From S5-327 sp965200975 (GTDB lineage Bacteria; Chloroflexota; Dehalococcoidia; Lucifugimonadales; Australimonadaceae), in assembly GCA_965200975.1 (NCBI GenBank), contig OZ241740.1:1860001-1924000 (forward strand): 64,000 nucleotides of DNA, in the 5' to 3' direction. Shown here piece by piece: positions 52,894-62,588 of this stretch. Position 1 is the stretch's first letter. Each line of letters opens with the position of its first letter. The notes beneath the pieces were generated by a model. The model saw only the letters and a list, made by a program, of their open reading frames with translations. It did no database searches and was not told the origin of the DNA. The position numbers and the translations under genes are program-made.

Positions 52894-52899
52894 TATACT
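52894..52899 (+). promoter_or_regulatory. Probable -10 element of the flippase-like gene
   Basis: TATACT lies 47 bp before the TTG start in the short divergent gap to ftsY. No clear -35 is seen. Confidence 0.35.
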
Positions 52900-52945
52900 T
52901 TGTAGCCATGAACGTTGACCTTTCGTCGCCAACTGCAGGCCGCGC

Positions 52946-54001
52946 TTGCTAACCAGTCCCCGGTTCTGGTTAGGGCTGGCGATCACCGGCGGCTTCCTCG
53001 CCCTGCTCCTCATCCGAGTCGATTTCAGCGGACTTGCCGAGGCGCTGGCGGAGGCCAACTACGCCCTCCTGCCCCCCGCGATCGCCGTCTACTTCGGCTC
53101 CTTCTACTTCCGCGCGGCGCGCTGGCGCTACCTGCTCCGCCCGTTCGTCCGCACGAGAACGGCGCGGCTCTACCCCGTCATCATCGTCGGCTACATGGCC
53201 AACAACCTCCTCCCCATGCGCATCGGCGAGATCGTTCGCAGCTACTACCTCTCCCTGCGCGAACCCGTCCGCGGCGCAACCGGGCTCGCGACGGTCATCG
53301 TCGAGCGCGTCTTCGACGGCCTCACGCTCCTCTTCTTCCTCGCCGCGGGAGCGCTCTTCCTCCCCCTCTCCGGCCTCGCCGGACGCGTGGGCGATGCAGT
53401 CCACCTGCCTACGTGGGCGATCCTCGCCGCGGTGCTCGTCCCGTTCCTGGGCGTGCTTGGCCTTATGGTGCTGGCGGCGATGCGTCCCGAGCCGTTCCTC
53501 GCCGCGAGCAGGTGGCTCGCGGGGCGGCTGCCGTCACGCTTCCGGAACGTCGCACAGGGAATGGCGGAGCGCCTCATCCTCGGGTTCGAGGGGCTGCACC
53601 GCCCCGAGCGCCTCGGCGCCGTCTTCGTCCTCTCGGTCCCCGTCTGGCTTGCCGAAGGCCTTATGTACTATATCGTCGCCCTCGCGTTCGGCCTCGACGA
53701 CCAGCTAGGAGGCCTCTGGATGCTCGCGACCGCTATGCTGGTCGTTGTGGCCATTTCGAACCTTGCGCTCTCCATCCCCTCTTCCCAAGGCTCCGTTGGG
53801 CCGTTCGAGTTCTTCGCGACGCTCTCGCTCGTGTTCCTCGGCGTAAGCAGCGGGGCGGCGTCCGCCTATGCGATAGTGCTGCACCTCGCCCTGCTGCTGC
53901 CGGTCATTGCGGCGGGACTCATCCACCTTGCGACCCGCAGCGTCTCCCTTAGCCAACTCGTCCGTGGGCGCGAAGGGCGCCCAGCAGGAGAACACTCATG
54001 A
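52946..54001 (+). CDS. Lysylphosphatidylglycerol synthase TM-region family (UPF0104) protein
   Basis: 351 residues with about eight transmembrane helices. The fold matches the flippase-like membrane domain of MprF/AglD proteins: FYFRAARWRYLLRPF, GYMANNLLPMRIGEIVRSYYL and SIPSSQGSVGPFEFF are its conserved loops. The start is TTG 52946. The stop overlaps the ATG of the next gene (ATGA), so it works in a coupled pair with an FAD oxidoreductase; lipid or lipid-linked sugar flipping is an inference. Confidence 0.85.
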   Translation: MLTSPRFWLGLAITGGFLALLLIRVDFSGLAEALAEANYALLPPAIAVYFGSFYFRAARWRYLLRPFVRTRTARLYPVIIVGYMANNLLPMRIGEIVRSYYLSLREPVRGATGLATVIVERVFDGLTLLFFLAAGALFLPLSGLAGRVGDAVHLPTWAILAAVLVPFLGVLGLMVLAAMRPEPFLAASRWLAGRLPSRFRNVAQGMAERLILGFEGLHRPERLGAVFVLSVPVWLAEGLMYYIVALAFGLDDQLGGLWMLATAMLVVVAISNLALSIPSSQGSVGPFEFFATLSLVFLGVSSGAASAYAIVLHLALLLPVIAAGLIHLATRSVSLSQLVRGREGRPAGEHS

Positions 54002-55344
54002 GAGTAGGCGTCATCGGCGGCGGCGCCGCAGGGCTTGCCGCCGCCTACGAACTTGGTCTCCGCGGCCACTACGCCGAGGTATTCGAGGGCGCTCCCTTCC
54101 TTGGAGGTCAGGCGTCCACGTTCCCGGTTAACGGCGCGCCTCTCGAGCGCGGCTACCACCACCTCTTTCGCAGCGACGCCGCAATGATCGACCTCATCGA
54201 CGAGCTCGGGCTCTCGCATCAGCTCCGGTGGATCGACTCGAACGCCGGCTACTACGCCAACGGACGCCTCTGGAAGTTCACGTCGCCCTTCGACCTCCTC
54301 AAGTTCCGCCCGTTGCCACTGGCCGACCGCATCCGCCTCGGTCTCCTCACCCTCGGCCTGCAGCGGCGCAAGGAGTGGGCCTCGCTCGAACAGACCACCG
54401 CGACGGAATGGCTGCTCGAGCACGGAAGCCGCAAGGTCTACGAAACTATCTTCGAGCCCATGCTCCGGGGCAAGTTCGGGCGACATCACGACCAAATCAC
54501 GATGGCGTGGCTCTGGAACAAGTTCGCCCTCCGCACCGCATCCCGCGGCAAAGGGTTAACCGGCAAGTTCAAAGAGCAGCTCGCCTACCCCGCCGGCTCG
54601 TTCGGCGAAATTTTCGACGCCCTGGCCGACCGTATACGCCAGCAGGGCGGCGACGTGCACATCTCCTCGTCCGTGCACCAGATCGCCGTGGAGGACGGCA
54701 AGGCCCGCGGCCTGCGCGTAAGCGCGGCCGGCGCCGAGCCCGAACTGCGCAACTACGACCAGGTGCTTGCGACCGTCCCCTCGTACATCTTCCCCCGGCT
54801 CGTCCCCGACCTCCCGCCCGATTACCTCGCCAGGATCACCGACAAGGTGTACCTCTCCGCCGTGCTCGTCATCCTTGTGCTCGACCGCCCACTCACTCCC
54901 TACTACTGGACGTACGTGGGCGACCGGTCGTTGCCTTTCCTTGGCATCATCGAGCACACCAACTTCATCCCCCCGGAGCACTACGGCGGCGCGCACATCG
55001 TCTATCTCACCAACTACCTCGAACGCGACGACCCCCTGTATAAGATGACTCCCGACGAGCTCTACCGGGAATACGCCGCCTGCCTCCGCAAGATCAACCC
55101 CGCATTCGACGAGTCCTGGGTCGCCGAATACCACCACCACAAGGTCGACGCCGCCCAGCCCATCGTTACGCGCGGCTACTCCGCCACTATTCCCGACCAC
55201 CGGACTCCCATCAGCGGCCTCTACCTCGCCAACACCACCCAGATCTACCCAGAAGACCGCGGCACCAACTACTCCGTCCGTATGGGCAGGCGCGTCGCCG
55301 CCCTGATGCACGAGGACGGCGTAGACCGCGCCGCTCAGAGCTGA
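53998..55344 (+). CDS. NAD(P)/FAD-dependent oxidoreductase (amine-oxidase / UGM-like)
   Basis: 448 residues, starting with the FAD-binding VGVIGGGAAGLAAAYELGLRG. Then come GGQASTF, ERGYHHLFRSD and a C-terminal FAD closure YLANTTQIYPEDRGTNYSVRMGRRVA. The overall pattern is that of the protoporphyrinogen-oxidase/phytoene-desaturase/UDP-galactopyranose-mutase superfamily; in several genomes this type sits near surface polysaccharide genes. The overlap with the flippase-like gene supports a lipid- or glycan-linked role. Confidence 0.85.
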   Translation: MRVGVIGGGAAGLAAAYELGLRGHYAEVFEGAPFLGGQASTFPVNGAPLERGYHHLFRSDAAMIDLIDELGLSHQLRWIDSNAGYYANGRLWKFTSPFDLLKFRPLPLADRIRLGLLTLGLQRRKEWASLEQTTATEWLLEHGSRKVYETIFEPMLRGKFGRHHDQITMAWLWNKFALRTASRGKGLTGKFKEQLAYPAGSFGEIFDALADRIRQQGGDVHISSSVHQIAVEDGKARGLRVSAAGAEPELRNYDQVLATVPSYIFPRLVPDLPPDYLARITDKVYLSAVLVILVLDRPLTPYYWTYVGDRSLPFLGIIEHTNFIPPEHYGGAHIVYLTNYLERDDPLYKMTPDELYREYAACLRKINPAFDESWVAEYHHHKVDAAQPIVTRGYSATIPDHRTPISGLYLANTTQIYPEDRGTNYSVRMGRRVAALMHEDGVDRAAQS

Positions 55345-55383
55345 GCGGGTAGCAGAGAGGTTGGCCTAGGCAGCAGGTCGGTT

Positions 55384-56691
55384 CTACCCCGCGGGCGCGG
55401 GCTTCTCCGGCGGTTTCGCAAAGAACATCGCCGCCGTCATCACTGCGAATATCACGCCGAACACGGTGAACGGCACGGCGTACGATCCCGTCCAGTCAAA
55501 CAGCAGGCCTGTAAGCACCGGCCCTGTCGGACTCAGAATGCGGAACGGGGCGCCGAACGCCCGTATCGACCCCAGATGCTCACGCCCGAAATACTCGGCC
55601 CATAACATCTGCTCGACGATGTTCCCCGCCCCAATCGCCAGCCCGAACAGCAGCGCAAACGTCACCGCCAGCGGGTAGTTGTCCGCAACGAGCAGCACCG
55701 CCATCGAGAGCACGAGCAGTCCGCTCATCAGCATCGCTCCCGCGCGGATGGCGATGCGCTCGAAAACAAAGCCCCACGGCAGACCGGTGAGCGCAGAGGT
55801 CGCCGCGAATATCGAGAGCGTGCTCACGGCCAGGCCCGCCGGCAGCCCCCGGTCTTCGAAGTTCACCACCATATGCAGGTTGACAGATCCCAGAGCGAAC
55901 CGTTCGACGATCACAAAGAACAGCAGCAGCCAGAACGCGCGCGTCCGCCGCGCCTCCGCCAGCGTGAACGACACGTCCCGCAACTCCCGCCGCAGCCCTC
56001 CGCCGCGCCGGCCGCCGCTGCGAGCCGCCCCCAGCTCCTCCGCGCTCATATTCTCGATGGTCATGCCGAGGTCTTCAGGCCGGCGGCGCATATACAGCAG
56101 CGACGGCAGAATAATGAGCGCCGCCGTCAGCCCCGCAAGCGACAGGAACGCCGCCCGCCAGCCAGCGATCGCCATAATGGCGAATATCGCCATCGGCATC
56201 GCCGCCTGGCCCGCGCGCTGACCGACTCCCCGAATGGCGATCGCCCTGCCGCGCCGCCGCAAGAACCAGTTCGAAAGCGCGACGCCCGTCCCCACCTGTA
56301 TGCCTGCAAGCGCCGAGCCCCGACCCGCGCCGAACGCCAGCCAGAACTGCCACGGCTCCTGCATCCACGACAGGCCCAGCATCGCAAGCGCGATAATTAC
56401 GCCCGCCGCCACGACCACCATCCGCGCCCCGTAACGGTCTAGCAGCCGGCCCGTGAGCACCTGAAAGACCGACCCCGTCATACTGCCAATCGTGAATGCG
56501 AGCGAAATCGTCGCGCGGTCCCAGCCGAGCTCTTCTTCTATCGACGAGAAGAACACGCCCAGCACCGGCCCGAACATCGGCGCCATCCCGAACGCCGCCG
56601 CCGTCGACGCCCACAAAATCGCCCAGCCGTAGTAGACCCGCCTGAACGGCCAGAACCTGGGGATGCGAGGGCCTGCAGCAGACGTTTCCAT
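55384..56691 (-). CDS. MFS transporter
   Basis: 435 residues with twelve predicted transmembrane helices in two six-helix halves and a long central loop (about 200-230, basic with Gly-Gly). The motif GRLLDRYGARMVVV between helices 2 and 3 is the MFS signature. It resembles the monocarboxylate/oxalate-type MFS subgroup. The substrate is unknown. Convergent with the oxidoreductase and divergent from ligA. Confidence 0.9.
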   Translation of the reverse strand: METSAAGPRIPRFWPFRRVYYGWAILWASTAAAFGMAPMFGPVLGVFFSSIEEELGWDRATISLAFTIGSMTGSVFQVLTGRLLDRYGARMVVVAAGVIIALAMLGLSWMQEPWQFWLAFGAGRGSALAGIQVGTGVALSNWFLRRRGRAIAIRGVGQRAGQAAMPMAIFAIMAIAGWRAAFLSLAGLTAALIILPSLLYMRRRPEDLGMTIENMSAEELGAARSGGRRGGGLRRELRDVSFTLAEARRTRAFWLLLFFVIVERFALGSVNLHMVVNFEDRGLPAGLAVSTLSIFAATSALTGLPWGFVFERIAIRAGAMLMSGLLVLSMAVLLVADNYPLAVTFALLFGLAIGAGNIVEQMLWAEYFGREHLGSIRAFGAPFRILSPTGPVLTGLLFDWTGSYAVPFTVFGVIFAVMTAAMFFAKPPEKPAPAG

Positions 56692-56720
56692 GCGGCGCAG
56701 GCATCATACTCCGCAGGCTC

Positions 56721-56726
56721 TATACT
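56721..56726 (+). promoter_or_regulatory. Probable -10 element of ligA
   Basis: TATACT lies 54 bp before the ligA ATG in the 88-bp divergent gap. No good -35 is seen. Confidence 0.35.
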
Positions 56727-56779
56727 TTTACGAGGCCCGGCCACGTGCGCCGGGACATCCCCCGCGAGGGCGCAACCGT

Positions 56780-58813
56780 ATGGCGAATGCCGACCCCCAG
56801 CGTCGCGTAGAGGAACTGCGCGGCTCGCTCCACCTCCACAACTACCGCTACTACGTCCTCGATAGCCCCCTCATCGCCGACGCCGAGTACGACCGGCTTA
56901 TGCAGGAGCTGCGCTCGCTCGAGGAAGCGAACCCCGCCCTCGCCAGCCCCGACTCCCCGACGCAGCGCGTCGGCGCCGCTCCATCTCCCGAATTCCGCGA
57001 GGTGCGGCATCCCCAGCCGATGCTCAGCCTCGCCAACGCCTTCAACGACGACGATCTCGCCGCATGGCGGCGCCGGGCCGCCGCTATCCTCGAACGAGAC
57101 GACTTCGCCATGGTCTGCGAGCCAAAAATCGACGGCCTCGCCATTGCCCTCACCTACGAGAACGGACGCCTCGCTCTTGGCGCCACCCGCGGCGACGGCG
57201 CCCGCGGCGAAGACGTCACGCCCAACGTGCGGACGATCCGCTCCGTGCCGCTCGTCCTGCAATCGCCGGCGTCCACCCCTCCGCGCCTGGAAGTCCGCGG
57301 CGAGGTCTACTTTCCCCGCGATGCGTTCGCCGCGCTCAACGACGAGCGGGCGGAACGCGGCGAACCTCTCTTCGCCAACCCTCGCAACGCCGCCGCCGGC
57401 TCCCTGCGTCAGCTCGACCCTACCGTAACCAGCCGGCGGCGGCTCGCCGTCTGGATCTATCAGCTTGGATGGATCGAGGGCGCCGCTGCGCCCGAAACGC
57501 ACTGGGAGACGATGACATGGCTCCGCAGCCTCGGCTTTCGCGTCAACCCCGAAATCGAGCGCTTCACCTCGCTCGAAGGCGTCGTCGACTACCACCGGCG
57601 ATGGGTGGACGAGCGCGCCGCAAAGAACTACCAGACCGACGGCGTCGTCGTGAAGATCGACTCCATCGCCTATCAGCGACACCTCGGGTTTGTGGGGCGC
57701 GAGCCGCGATGGGCGGTAGCCTACAAATTCCCCGCCGAGCAGGCCGTAACCCGGCTGCTCGACATCGGCGTCAACGTCGGGCGCACCGGCGCCCTCAACC
57801 CTTACGCCATACTCCAGCCCGTACAGGTGAGCGGCGTCACCGTCCGGCAAGCGACCCTCCACAACGAAGACGACATCCGCCGCAAGGACATCCGCATCGG
57901 CGACTACGTGTTCGTCGAGCGCGCCGGCGAAGTCATCCCGCAGGTCGTCGGCCCTGTCGCCGACCGGCGCACAGGGGGCGAGTCGCCGTTCGAAATGCCG
58001 CCGCTCTGCCCCGAATGCGCGACTCCCGTCGTGCGCGTCGAGGGCGAGGCCGCCCACCGGTGCGTCAACGCCCGCTGCCCTGCGCAGCAGCTCGAACGCA
58101 TCAAACACTTCGTCTCCGGCGCCGCTATGGACATCGACGGCCTCGGCGAGAAACTCGTAGCGCAACTGCTCGAGGCCGGACTCATCCACGACTCGCCCGA
58201 CCTCTACCGGCTCGAGCAAGAGCAGCTCGCCGCGCTGGAGCGTATGGGCGAGAAGTCGGCCTCCAACCTCGTCGCCGCCATCGCCGCAAGCAAGGAGCGT
58301 CCGCTTCCCTCCGTCATTTCGGCGCTCGGCATCCTGCACGTCGGCGGCGAGACAGCGGAGCTGCTTGCGCGCCGGTTCGGAAGCGTCCACCGGCTGATGA
58401 CGGCTACGCAAGAGGACTTGGAGGCCATTCCCGGTATCGGCCCTATCGTCGCCGCCGCTATCGTGGGGCATTTCCTGAACGAGGGGAACCGCCGCATCGT
58501 CGCCGAGCTCGAGTCCGCCGGCGTGCGTTTGGAGTCCGAAGAGCTCGCCGGCCAGGCCGACGCTCCCCAACCGTTCGAGGGCTTGCGGTTCGTCGTCACA
58601 GGCCGCCTCCAGAACTTCACCCGCTCGCAAGCCGAGGCGTTCATCAAAGACCGCGGAGGTCAGGTCAGCGGCAGCGTGAGCGGCAAGACCAGCTACGTCG
58701 TGGTGGGGGAAGAGGCCGGCTCGAAGCGCGACGACGCCGTCCGGCTCGGCGTCGCGATGCTCTCCGAAGAAAATCTCGCCGGCCTGGCGGAGAGCCTGAC
58801 CGGCGAGCCCTAG
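56780..58813 (+). CDS. ligA: NAD-dependent DNA ligase
   Basis: 677 residues with the full LigA architecture: the Ia domain (NYRYYVLDSPLIADAEYDRLM), adenylation site CEPKIDGLAI (Lys nucleophile), OB-fold, a four-Cys zinc finger (CPECATP...CVNARCPAQ), helix-hairpin-helix repeats and a C-terminal BRCT domain (FEGLRFVVTGRL). It seals nicks in replication and repair. I use ATG 56780; upstream in-frame sequence lies in the promoter region. The next genes, pth and the lipoprotein peptidase, follow closely. Confidence 0.97.
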   Translation: MANADPQRRVEELRGSLHLHNYRYYVLDSPLIADAEYDRLMQELRSLEEANPALASPDSPTQRVGAAPSPEFREVRHPQPMLSLANAFNDDDLAAWRRRAAAILERDDFAMVCEPKIDGLAIALTYENGRLALGATRGDGARGEDVTPNVRTIRSVPLVLQSPASTPPRLEVRGEVYFPRDAFAALNDERAERGEPLFANPRNAAAGSLRQLDPTVTSRRRLAVWIYQLGWIEGAAAPETHWETMTWLRSLGFRVNPEIERFTSLEGVVDYHRRWVDERAAKNYQTDGVVVKIDSIAYQRHLGFVGREPRWAVAYKFPAEQAVTRLLDIGVNVGRTGALNPYAILQPVQVSGVTVRQATLHNEDDIRRKDIRIGDYVFVERAGEVIPQVVGPVADRRTGGESPFEMPPLCPECATPVVRVEGEAAHRCVNARCPAQQLERIKHFVSGAAMDIDGLGEKLVAQLLEAGLIHDSPDLYRLEQEQLAALERMGEKSASNLVAAIAASKERPLPSVISALGILHVGGETAELLARRFGSVHRLMTATQEDLEAIPGIGPIVAAAIVGHFLNEGNRRIVAELESAGVRLESEELAGQADAPQPFEGLRFVVTGRLQNFTRSQAEAFIKDRGGQVSGSVSGKTSYVVVGEEAGSKRDDAVRLGVAMLSEENLAGLAESLTGEP

Positions 58814-58894
58814 AAGTCCGCCGCCGCTCAGGGCGCGTGTATTATGAACCTACTCTTCAGGCGCCGACGGGGCGCCTTCAGTGGAGCCGCACAA

Positions 58895-59497
58895 ATGAGC
58901 GCCCTCGTCGTCATAGGTCTCGGAAATCCGGGGCCGCGCTATGCGAACACGCGCCACAATGCCGGGTTTATGTGCGTCGACCGGCTGGCCGGAAGGCTGG
59001 GCGTCTCGCTCAGCGACAAGCGCAAGTCGGCAGTGCTCGGCGAGGGCTGGCTCGACGGCAAGCGCGTTGTGCTCGTCAAGCCTCGCACGTTTGTGAACCT
59101 CTCCGGCGACGCCGCCCGGTACGCGCTCGACCGCTACCGCGCTGAACCCGCCGGAATGCTGATCGTCCTCGACGACCTCGACCTGCCGGTCGGCGGCATT
59201 CGGCTTCGCGCCGCCGGAGGCTCCGGCGGCCACAACGGCCTGAACTCCATCAACGAGTCTCTCGGCGTGACGGCATACCCCCGGCTGCGCATCGGTATTG
59301 GCCGCCCACAGGACGGCGCTGTCAGCCACGTGCTCGCCAGGTTCGACGCCGACGAGCTCCCTGCGCTCGAAGCAGCCCTCGACCGCGCCGCAGACGCTGC
59401 GGAGGCGTGGCTCCGCAACGGCGTCGACTACGCTATGAACCACTTCAACGGACAGCCTCAATCTGCCGGAGGCGGTCCGGCGGACTCCCCAGCGTAG
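58895..59497 (+). CDS. pth: Peptidyl-tRNA hydrolase
   Basis: 200 residues. Catalytic features are VIGLGNPGPRYANTRHNAGF (Asn and His of the active site), VLDDLDLPVGGIRLR (Asp), and GGSGGHNGLNSI. It frees peptides from stalled peptidyl-tRNA. The ATG at 58895 with GTGGAG upstream begins the normal family N-terminus; an in-frame ATG 51 bases earlier would add an unusual Arg-rich extension. Confidence 0.95.
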   Translation: MSALVVIGLGNPGPRYANTRHNAGFMCVDRLAGRLGVSLSDKRKSAVLGEGWLDGKRVVLVKPRTFVNLSGDAARYALDRYRAEPAGMLIVLDDLDLPVGGIRLRAAGGSGGHNGLNSINESLGVTAYPRLRIGIGRPQDGAVSHVLARFDADELPALEAALDRAADAAEAWLRNGVDYAMNHFNGQPQSAGGGPADSPA

Positions 59498-59509
59498 ACT
59501 CTCCGCCGA

Positions 59510-61384
59510 ATGAAGGCCCGCGGCCCGCTTACGCTCGCTCTTCTCCTGGTTGCGCTGGGCGCGCTCGCCGCTTGTACGGGCGGCGCAAGCGCTCCCACTG
59601 TTCCGATCCTCTCGACGTCCGCGCCGGAAACCGCGCGCGACGCCACGCCAACACCGGCAGCCCGCGCGGCTGACTCTCCGGAAACGCTCGACTCCGTCCC
59701 CAACGCTCCAGCCCGGGATACGTTCGACCTCGCGCGAAGATTGCGCGGCGTAGACGCGGCGCCGCTGCCCCTGCGCATCCTGTACGCCGACGCGGCGCCC
59801 GGCTCGCTCCGCTCCTTCACCGGCATCAATCTGACGCGCAACACGCTTTTCGAGTTCCCGACCGAGGCGCGCCATGTGAGCGCGAGCGCAGTGTGGCGCT
59901 TCCCTCCCGACAGCGGCGTTCCGCAGGAGCGGATCCTTGCCGCAGCCCGCGAGTTCGAGGAGCGCATCCTACCGGGCGTCCTCCAGCTCATCGCCCCCGG
60001 CCTCGCTCTGCCGGGCAGAATTGCTGTCGTGCACGGCCATTTCGCCGGCGCCGGGGGCTACTTCAACAGCGCCGACGCTCTGCCCCGCGCAGCCTATCCC
60101 GCCAGCAACGAGCGCGTAGCCCTCTTCATCAACCTCGACGCCGGCGTCGGCAACGACTACCACTACGCCGTACTCGCTCACGAACTACAGCACCTCGTCC
60201 ACTGGATGCTTGATCCCATCGAGGAGGCATGGGTGCAGGAAGGACTCTCCGAACTCGCCGCACGCTCGCTCGGTTACGAGGCCATACCCTATTCCCCATA
60301 CCTGCAGCAGCCGGAGGTGTCCCTCGACGACTGGCCCGCTCACCCACAGGACGCGCTCCCCAACTACGCAGGCGCCTCCCTTTTCGCCGCTTATCTCGTC
60401 GACCGCCTGGGGCCGGACTTGCCGGCCCGCCTCGCCGCTCAACCGCTCGACGGCGCCGCCGGAGTCGAGGCCGCAGCCCCCGAATTCCCGTTCGTCGAAC
60501 TCTACGTCGATTGGCTCACGGCCAACGTCGTCGCTGCGCCGTCGCCGCCGTACGGCTACGACTCGCTCGACTCCCGCGCCGTCGTGCGCCGCATCGTCAC
60601 CGAGCCGGGCCGCGTCGAGGTCGCGGCGCTGCAGTCCGCCCCCGCGTACATCGAGCTGCAGCCTTCCGCCCCCTGGAATGTGACGCTTACGCCCCGCCCG
60701 ACCACTCCCCTGCTCCCCGTGCAGCCCTACAGCGGAGGAACGTGCTGGTGGAGCAACCGGGGCGAGGCCATCGACGCAACCCTCACTCGCGAAGTCGACC
60801 TGACCGGCGCGGACTCTCCCGCCCTCGAGTTCCAGACTTGGTGGGAGATCGAGGAGCATTGGGACCACGCGTACGTCACTGCGTCGGCGGACGGCGGCGC
60901 TACGTGGAGCGTGCTGCGCGGCGCCCTCTCCTCGACGCGCGACCCCCTCCAAACAGCGTTCGGGCCATCGTACACCGGCAGTTCCGGCGGCTGGCGACGG
61001 GAGCAGATCGACCTCTCGCCCTTTGCCGGCCGGGAGATCCTGCTCCGGTTCGAGTATGTGACCGACGACGCCGTCAACGGCGCCGGATGGTGCATCGACG
61101 ACATCGCTATCCCGGACGCCGGCTTCTTCGACGACGCCGAGTCCGACGCTGGTTGGACGTCCGCGGGGTTCGTCCGCGCCGGCGGGCACAGCGTCGCCCA
61201 GGAGTTCGCCGTGCGCCTTGCGCAGGGCGCCGGCGGCGACGCGGTGGTCGTTCCGTTGCCGCCGGGCGCCGGCGGCAGGCGCCACTTCAGCATCGACGCG
61301 CCCGCCACGCTCATCGTCGTTCCGTTCGCGCCCAAGACCACCCAACCGGCAGTGTTCACGGTCGAAGCCGAGGCGGGACAGTAG
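59510..61384 (+). CDS. Lipoprotein metallopeptidase with C-terminal beta-sandwich
   Basis: 624 residues. The leader ends in a lipobox (LGALAAC, Cys22). A Thr/Pro/Ala-rich linker follows, then a metallopeptidase domain with HELQHLVHW (HExxH) and a downstream WVQEGLSELAARSLGY that supplies the likely Glu third ligand, a gluzincin pattern. From about residue 410 a beta-sandwich of the immune-inhibitor-A/MAM type appears (CWWSNRGEAIDATL, DDIAIPDAGFFDDAE). An extracellular, lipid-anchored protease is the simplest reading. It lies 12 bp after pth. Confidence 0.83.
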   Translation: MKARGPLTLALLLVALGALAACTGGASAPTVPILSTSAPETARDATPTPAARAADSPETLDSVPNAPARDTFDLARRLRGVDAAPLPLRILYADAAPGSLRSFTGINLTRNTLFEFPTEARHVSASAVWRFPPDSGVPQERILAAAREFEERILPGVLQLIAPGLALPGRIAVVHGHFAGAGGYFNSADALPRAAYPASNERVALFINLDAGVGNDYHYAVLAHELQHLVHWMLDPIEEAWVQEGLSELAARSLGYEAIPYSPYLQQPEVSLDDWPAHPQDALPNYAGASLFAAYLVDRLGPDLPARLAAQPLDGAAGVEAAAPEFPFVELYVDWLTANVVAAPSPPYGYDSLDSRAVVRRIVTEPGRVEVAALQSAPAYIELQPSAPWNVTLTPRPTTPLLPVQPYSGGTCWWSNRGEAIDATLTREVDLTGADSPALEFQTWWEIEEHWDHAYVTASADGGATWSVLRGALSSTRDPLQTAFGPSYTGSSGGWRREQIDLSPFAGREILLRFEYVTDDAVNGAGWCIDDIAIPDAGFFDDAESDAGWTSAGFVRAGGHSVAQEFAVRLAQGAGGDAVVVPLPPGAGGRRHFSIDAPATLIVVPFAPKTTQPAVFTVEAEAGQ

Positions 61385-61405
61385 GCGGCAGCGGAGAACG
61401 AAGAC

Positions 61406-62545
61406 TTAGCCGCCGAAGTGAGGCATCACCTCTTCGGCAAAGCGCGAGAGCTGCTCTTTGAACTGCGCAGCCGGCATACCCTCCGGCCAGCGGAACATCA
61501 CCTGGTCGAGACCGGGGAACTCGGCCTCGTAAGCCTTCAGCTCCTCGAGCACGAGCTCGGGCGGGCCGCAGAGCCACGCGCGCTGCTGCACGCCGTCCTC
61601 GATGGCGGGGACCCGCACCGGAGCGCCCGGCGTGCCCCACGGACGGCCCTCTTCGTCGACGTAGCGCACAAACCCGAAAGGCGCAAACCACTTGTACGCC
61701 TCGTCGTGGTACGGACGCACCGCCTCGATAGCCTCCTCGCGCGTGGGGGCGATGGACATAGCCACGCCCAGAACGAGGTCTTCGCCAAGCTCGAGATCGC
61801 GCCCCGCCTTCGCCGCCTCATCCCGGTAGGCGTGGAATATCTCGCGGGCGAGCTTCTCCCCGTTCTGCGTAATCATGCCCTTTATACCGTGGCGAGCCAT
61901 ATACGGTATCGACCTGCCGCTCGCGATGGCCTGCCATATCTCGACGGGCTGGTGGATGGGCCGCGGCACCAGCGTCACCTCCGTCGGCTGGTAACCGCGG
62001 AAGGGCGCCGGCGCGGGGATCGTGTAGTGTTTGCCCTGATGACTGAAGGAGTCCTCGTTGAACGCCTTCATAATCACTTCCATCTGCTCCTCGAACAGCT
62101 CGCGGTTGGCGTCGGTGTCGAGGAGCGGCGCGCCAAGCGTCTCCACCTCGCGGGTCTGGTAGCCGCGGCCCACGCCGAAGATGATGCGTCCGCCGGTCAG
62201 GATGTCCGCCAGAGCGTAGTCCTCCGCGAGGCGAATGGGGTGCCACACGGGGCTTACGTTGAAGGCGCAGCCGATCTTGAGCCGCGTCGTATGCGCGGCG
62301 AGGTGCGTCCCCCACAGAATCAGGTTGGGCACCACCTCGTACCCTTCGCGCTGGAAGTGGTGTTCGGTGCCCCACAACGCGTAGAAGCCGAGCCTGTCCA
62401 TATGCTGGGCCACGTCGAGCGCCATGGGGTAAGCCTTCGCAATCTGCTCGTTGGAGAGCCGGCGCTCGTCAGGCGGCGTGCCGCCAAGCCCGACGTTGTC
62501 GAGCTCCGTGAAGCCCACGTAGAGAACAGAGAATTTCGTGATCAA
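61406..62545 (-). CDS. LLM-class flavin-dependent oxidoreductase
   Basis: 379-residue luciferase-like monooxygenase, third in the window. It has LGFYALWGTEHHFQREG, the cofactor-loop segment TRLKIGCAFNVSPVWHPIRLAED, LTGGRIIFGVGRGYQ and a PVEIWQAIASGRS region. The start is TTG 62545 with GGAGG nine bases upstream; no ATG fits. It lies 43 bp after the mandelate-racemase-family gene on the same strand, so the two are probably cotranscribed, suggesting a joint catabolic pathway (inference). Confidence 0.88.
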   Translation of the reverse strand: MITKFSVLYVGFTELDNVGLGGTPPDERRLSNEQIAKAYPMALDVAQHMDRLGFYALWGTEHHFQREGYEVVPNLILWGTHLAAHTTRLKIGCAFNVSPVWHPIRLAEDYALADILTGGRIIFGVGRGYQTREVETLGAPLLDTDANRELFEEQMEVIMKAFNEDSFSHQGKHYTIPAPAPFRGYQPTEVTLVPRPIHQPVEIWQAIASGRSIPYMARHGIKGMITQNGEKLAREIFHAYRDEAAKAGRDLELGEDLVLGVAMSIAPTREEAIEAVRPYHDEAYKWFAPFGFVRYVDEEGRPWGTPGAPVRVPAIEDGVQQRAWLCGPPELVLEELKAYEAEFPGLDQVMFRWPEGMPAAQFKEQLSRFAEEVMPHFGG

Positions 62546-62588
62546 GAAGCAACGCCTCCGTTTGTTTCGGCAGCGGCGGGAGCGACAG

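Noticed and set aside
52908..52952. Short leader ORF (about 14 codons) before the flippase-like gene
   Set aside because: No ribosome site and no sign of attenuation; probably chance.
56720..58630. 636-codon open frame antisense to ligA
   Set aside because: Shadow frame of a well-supported ligA with no recognisable family.
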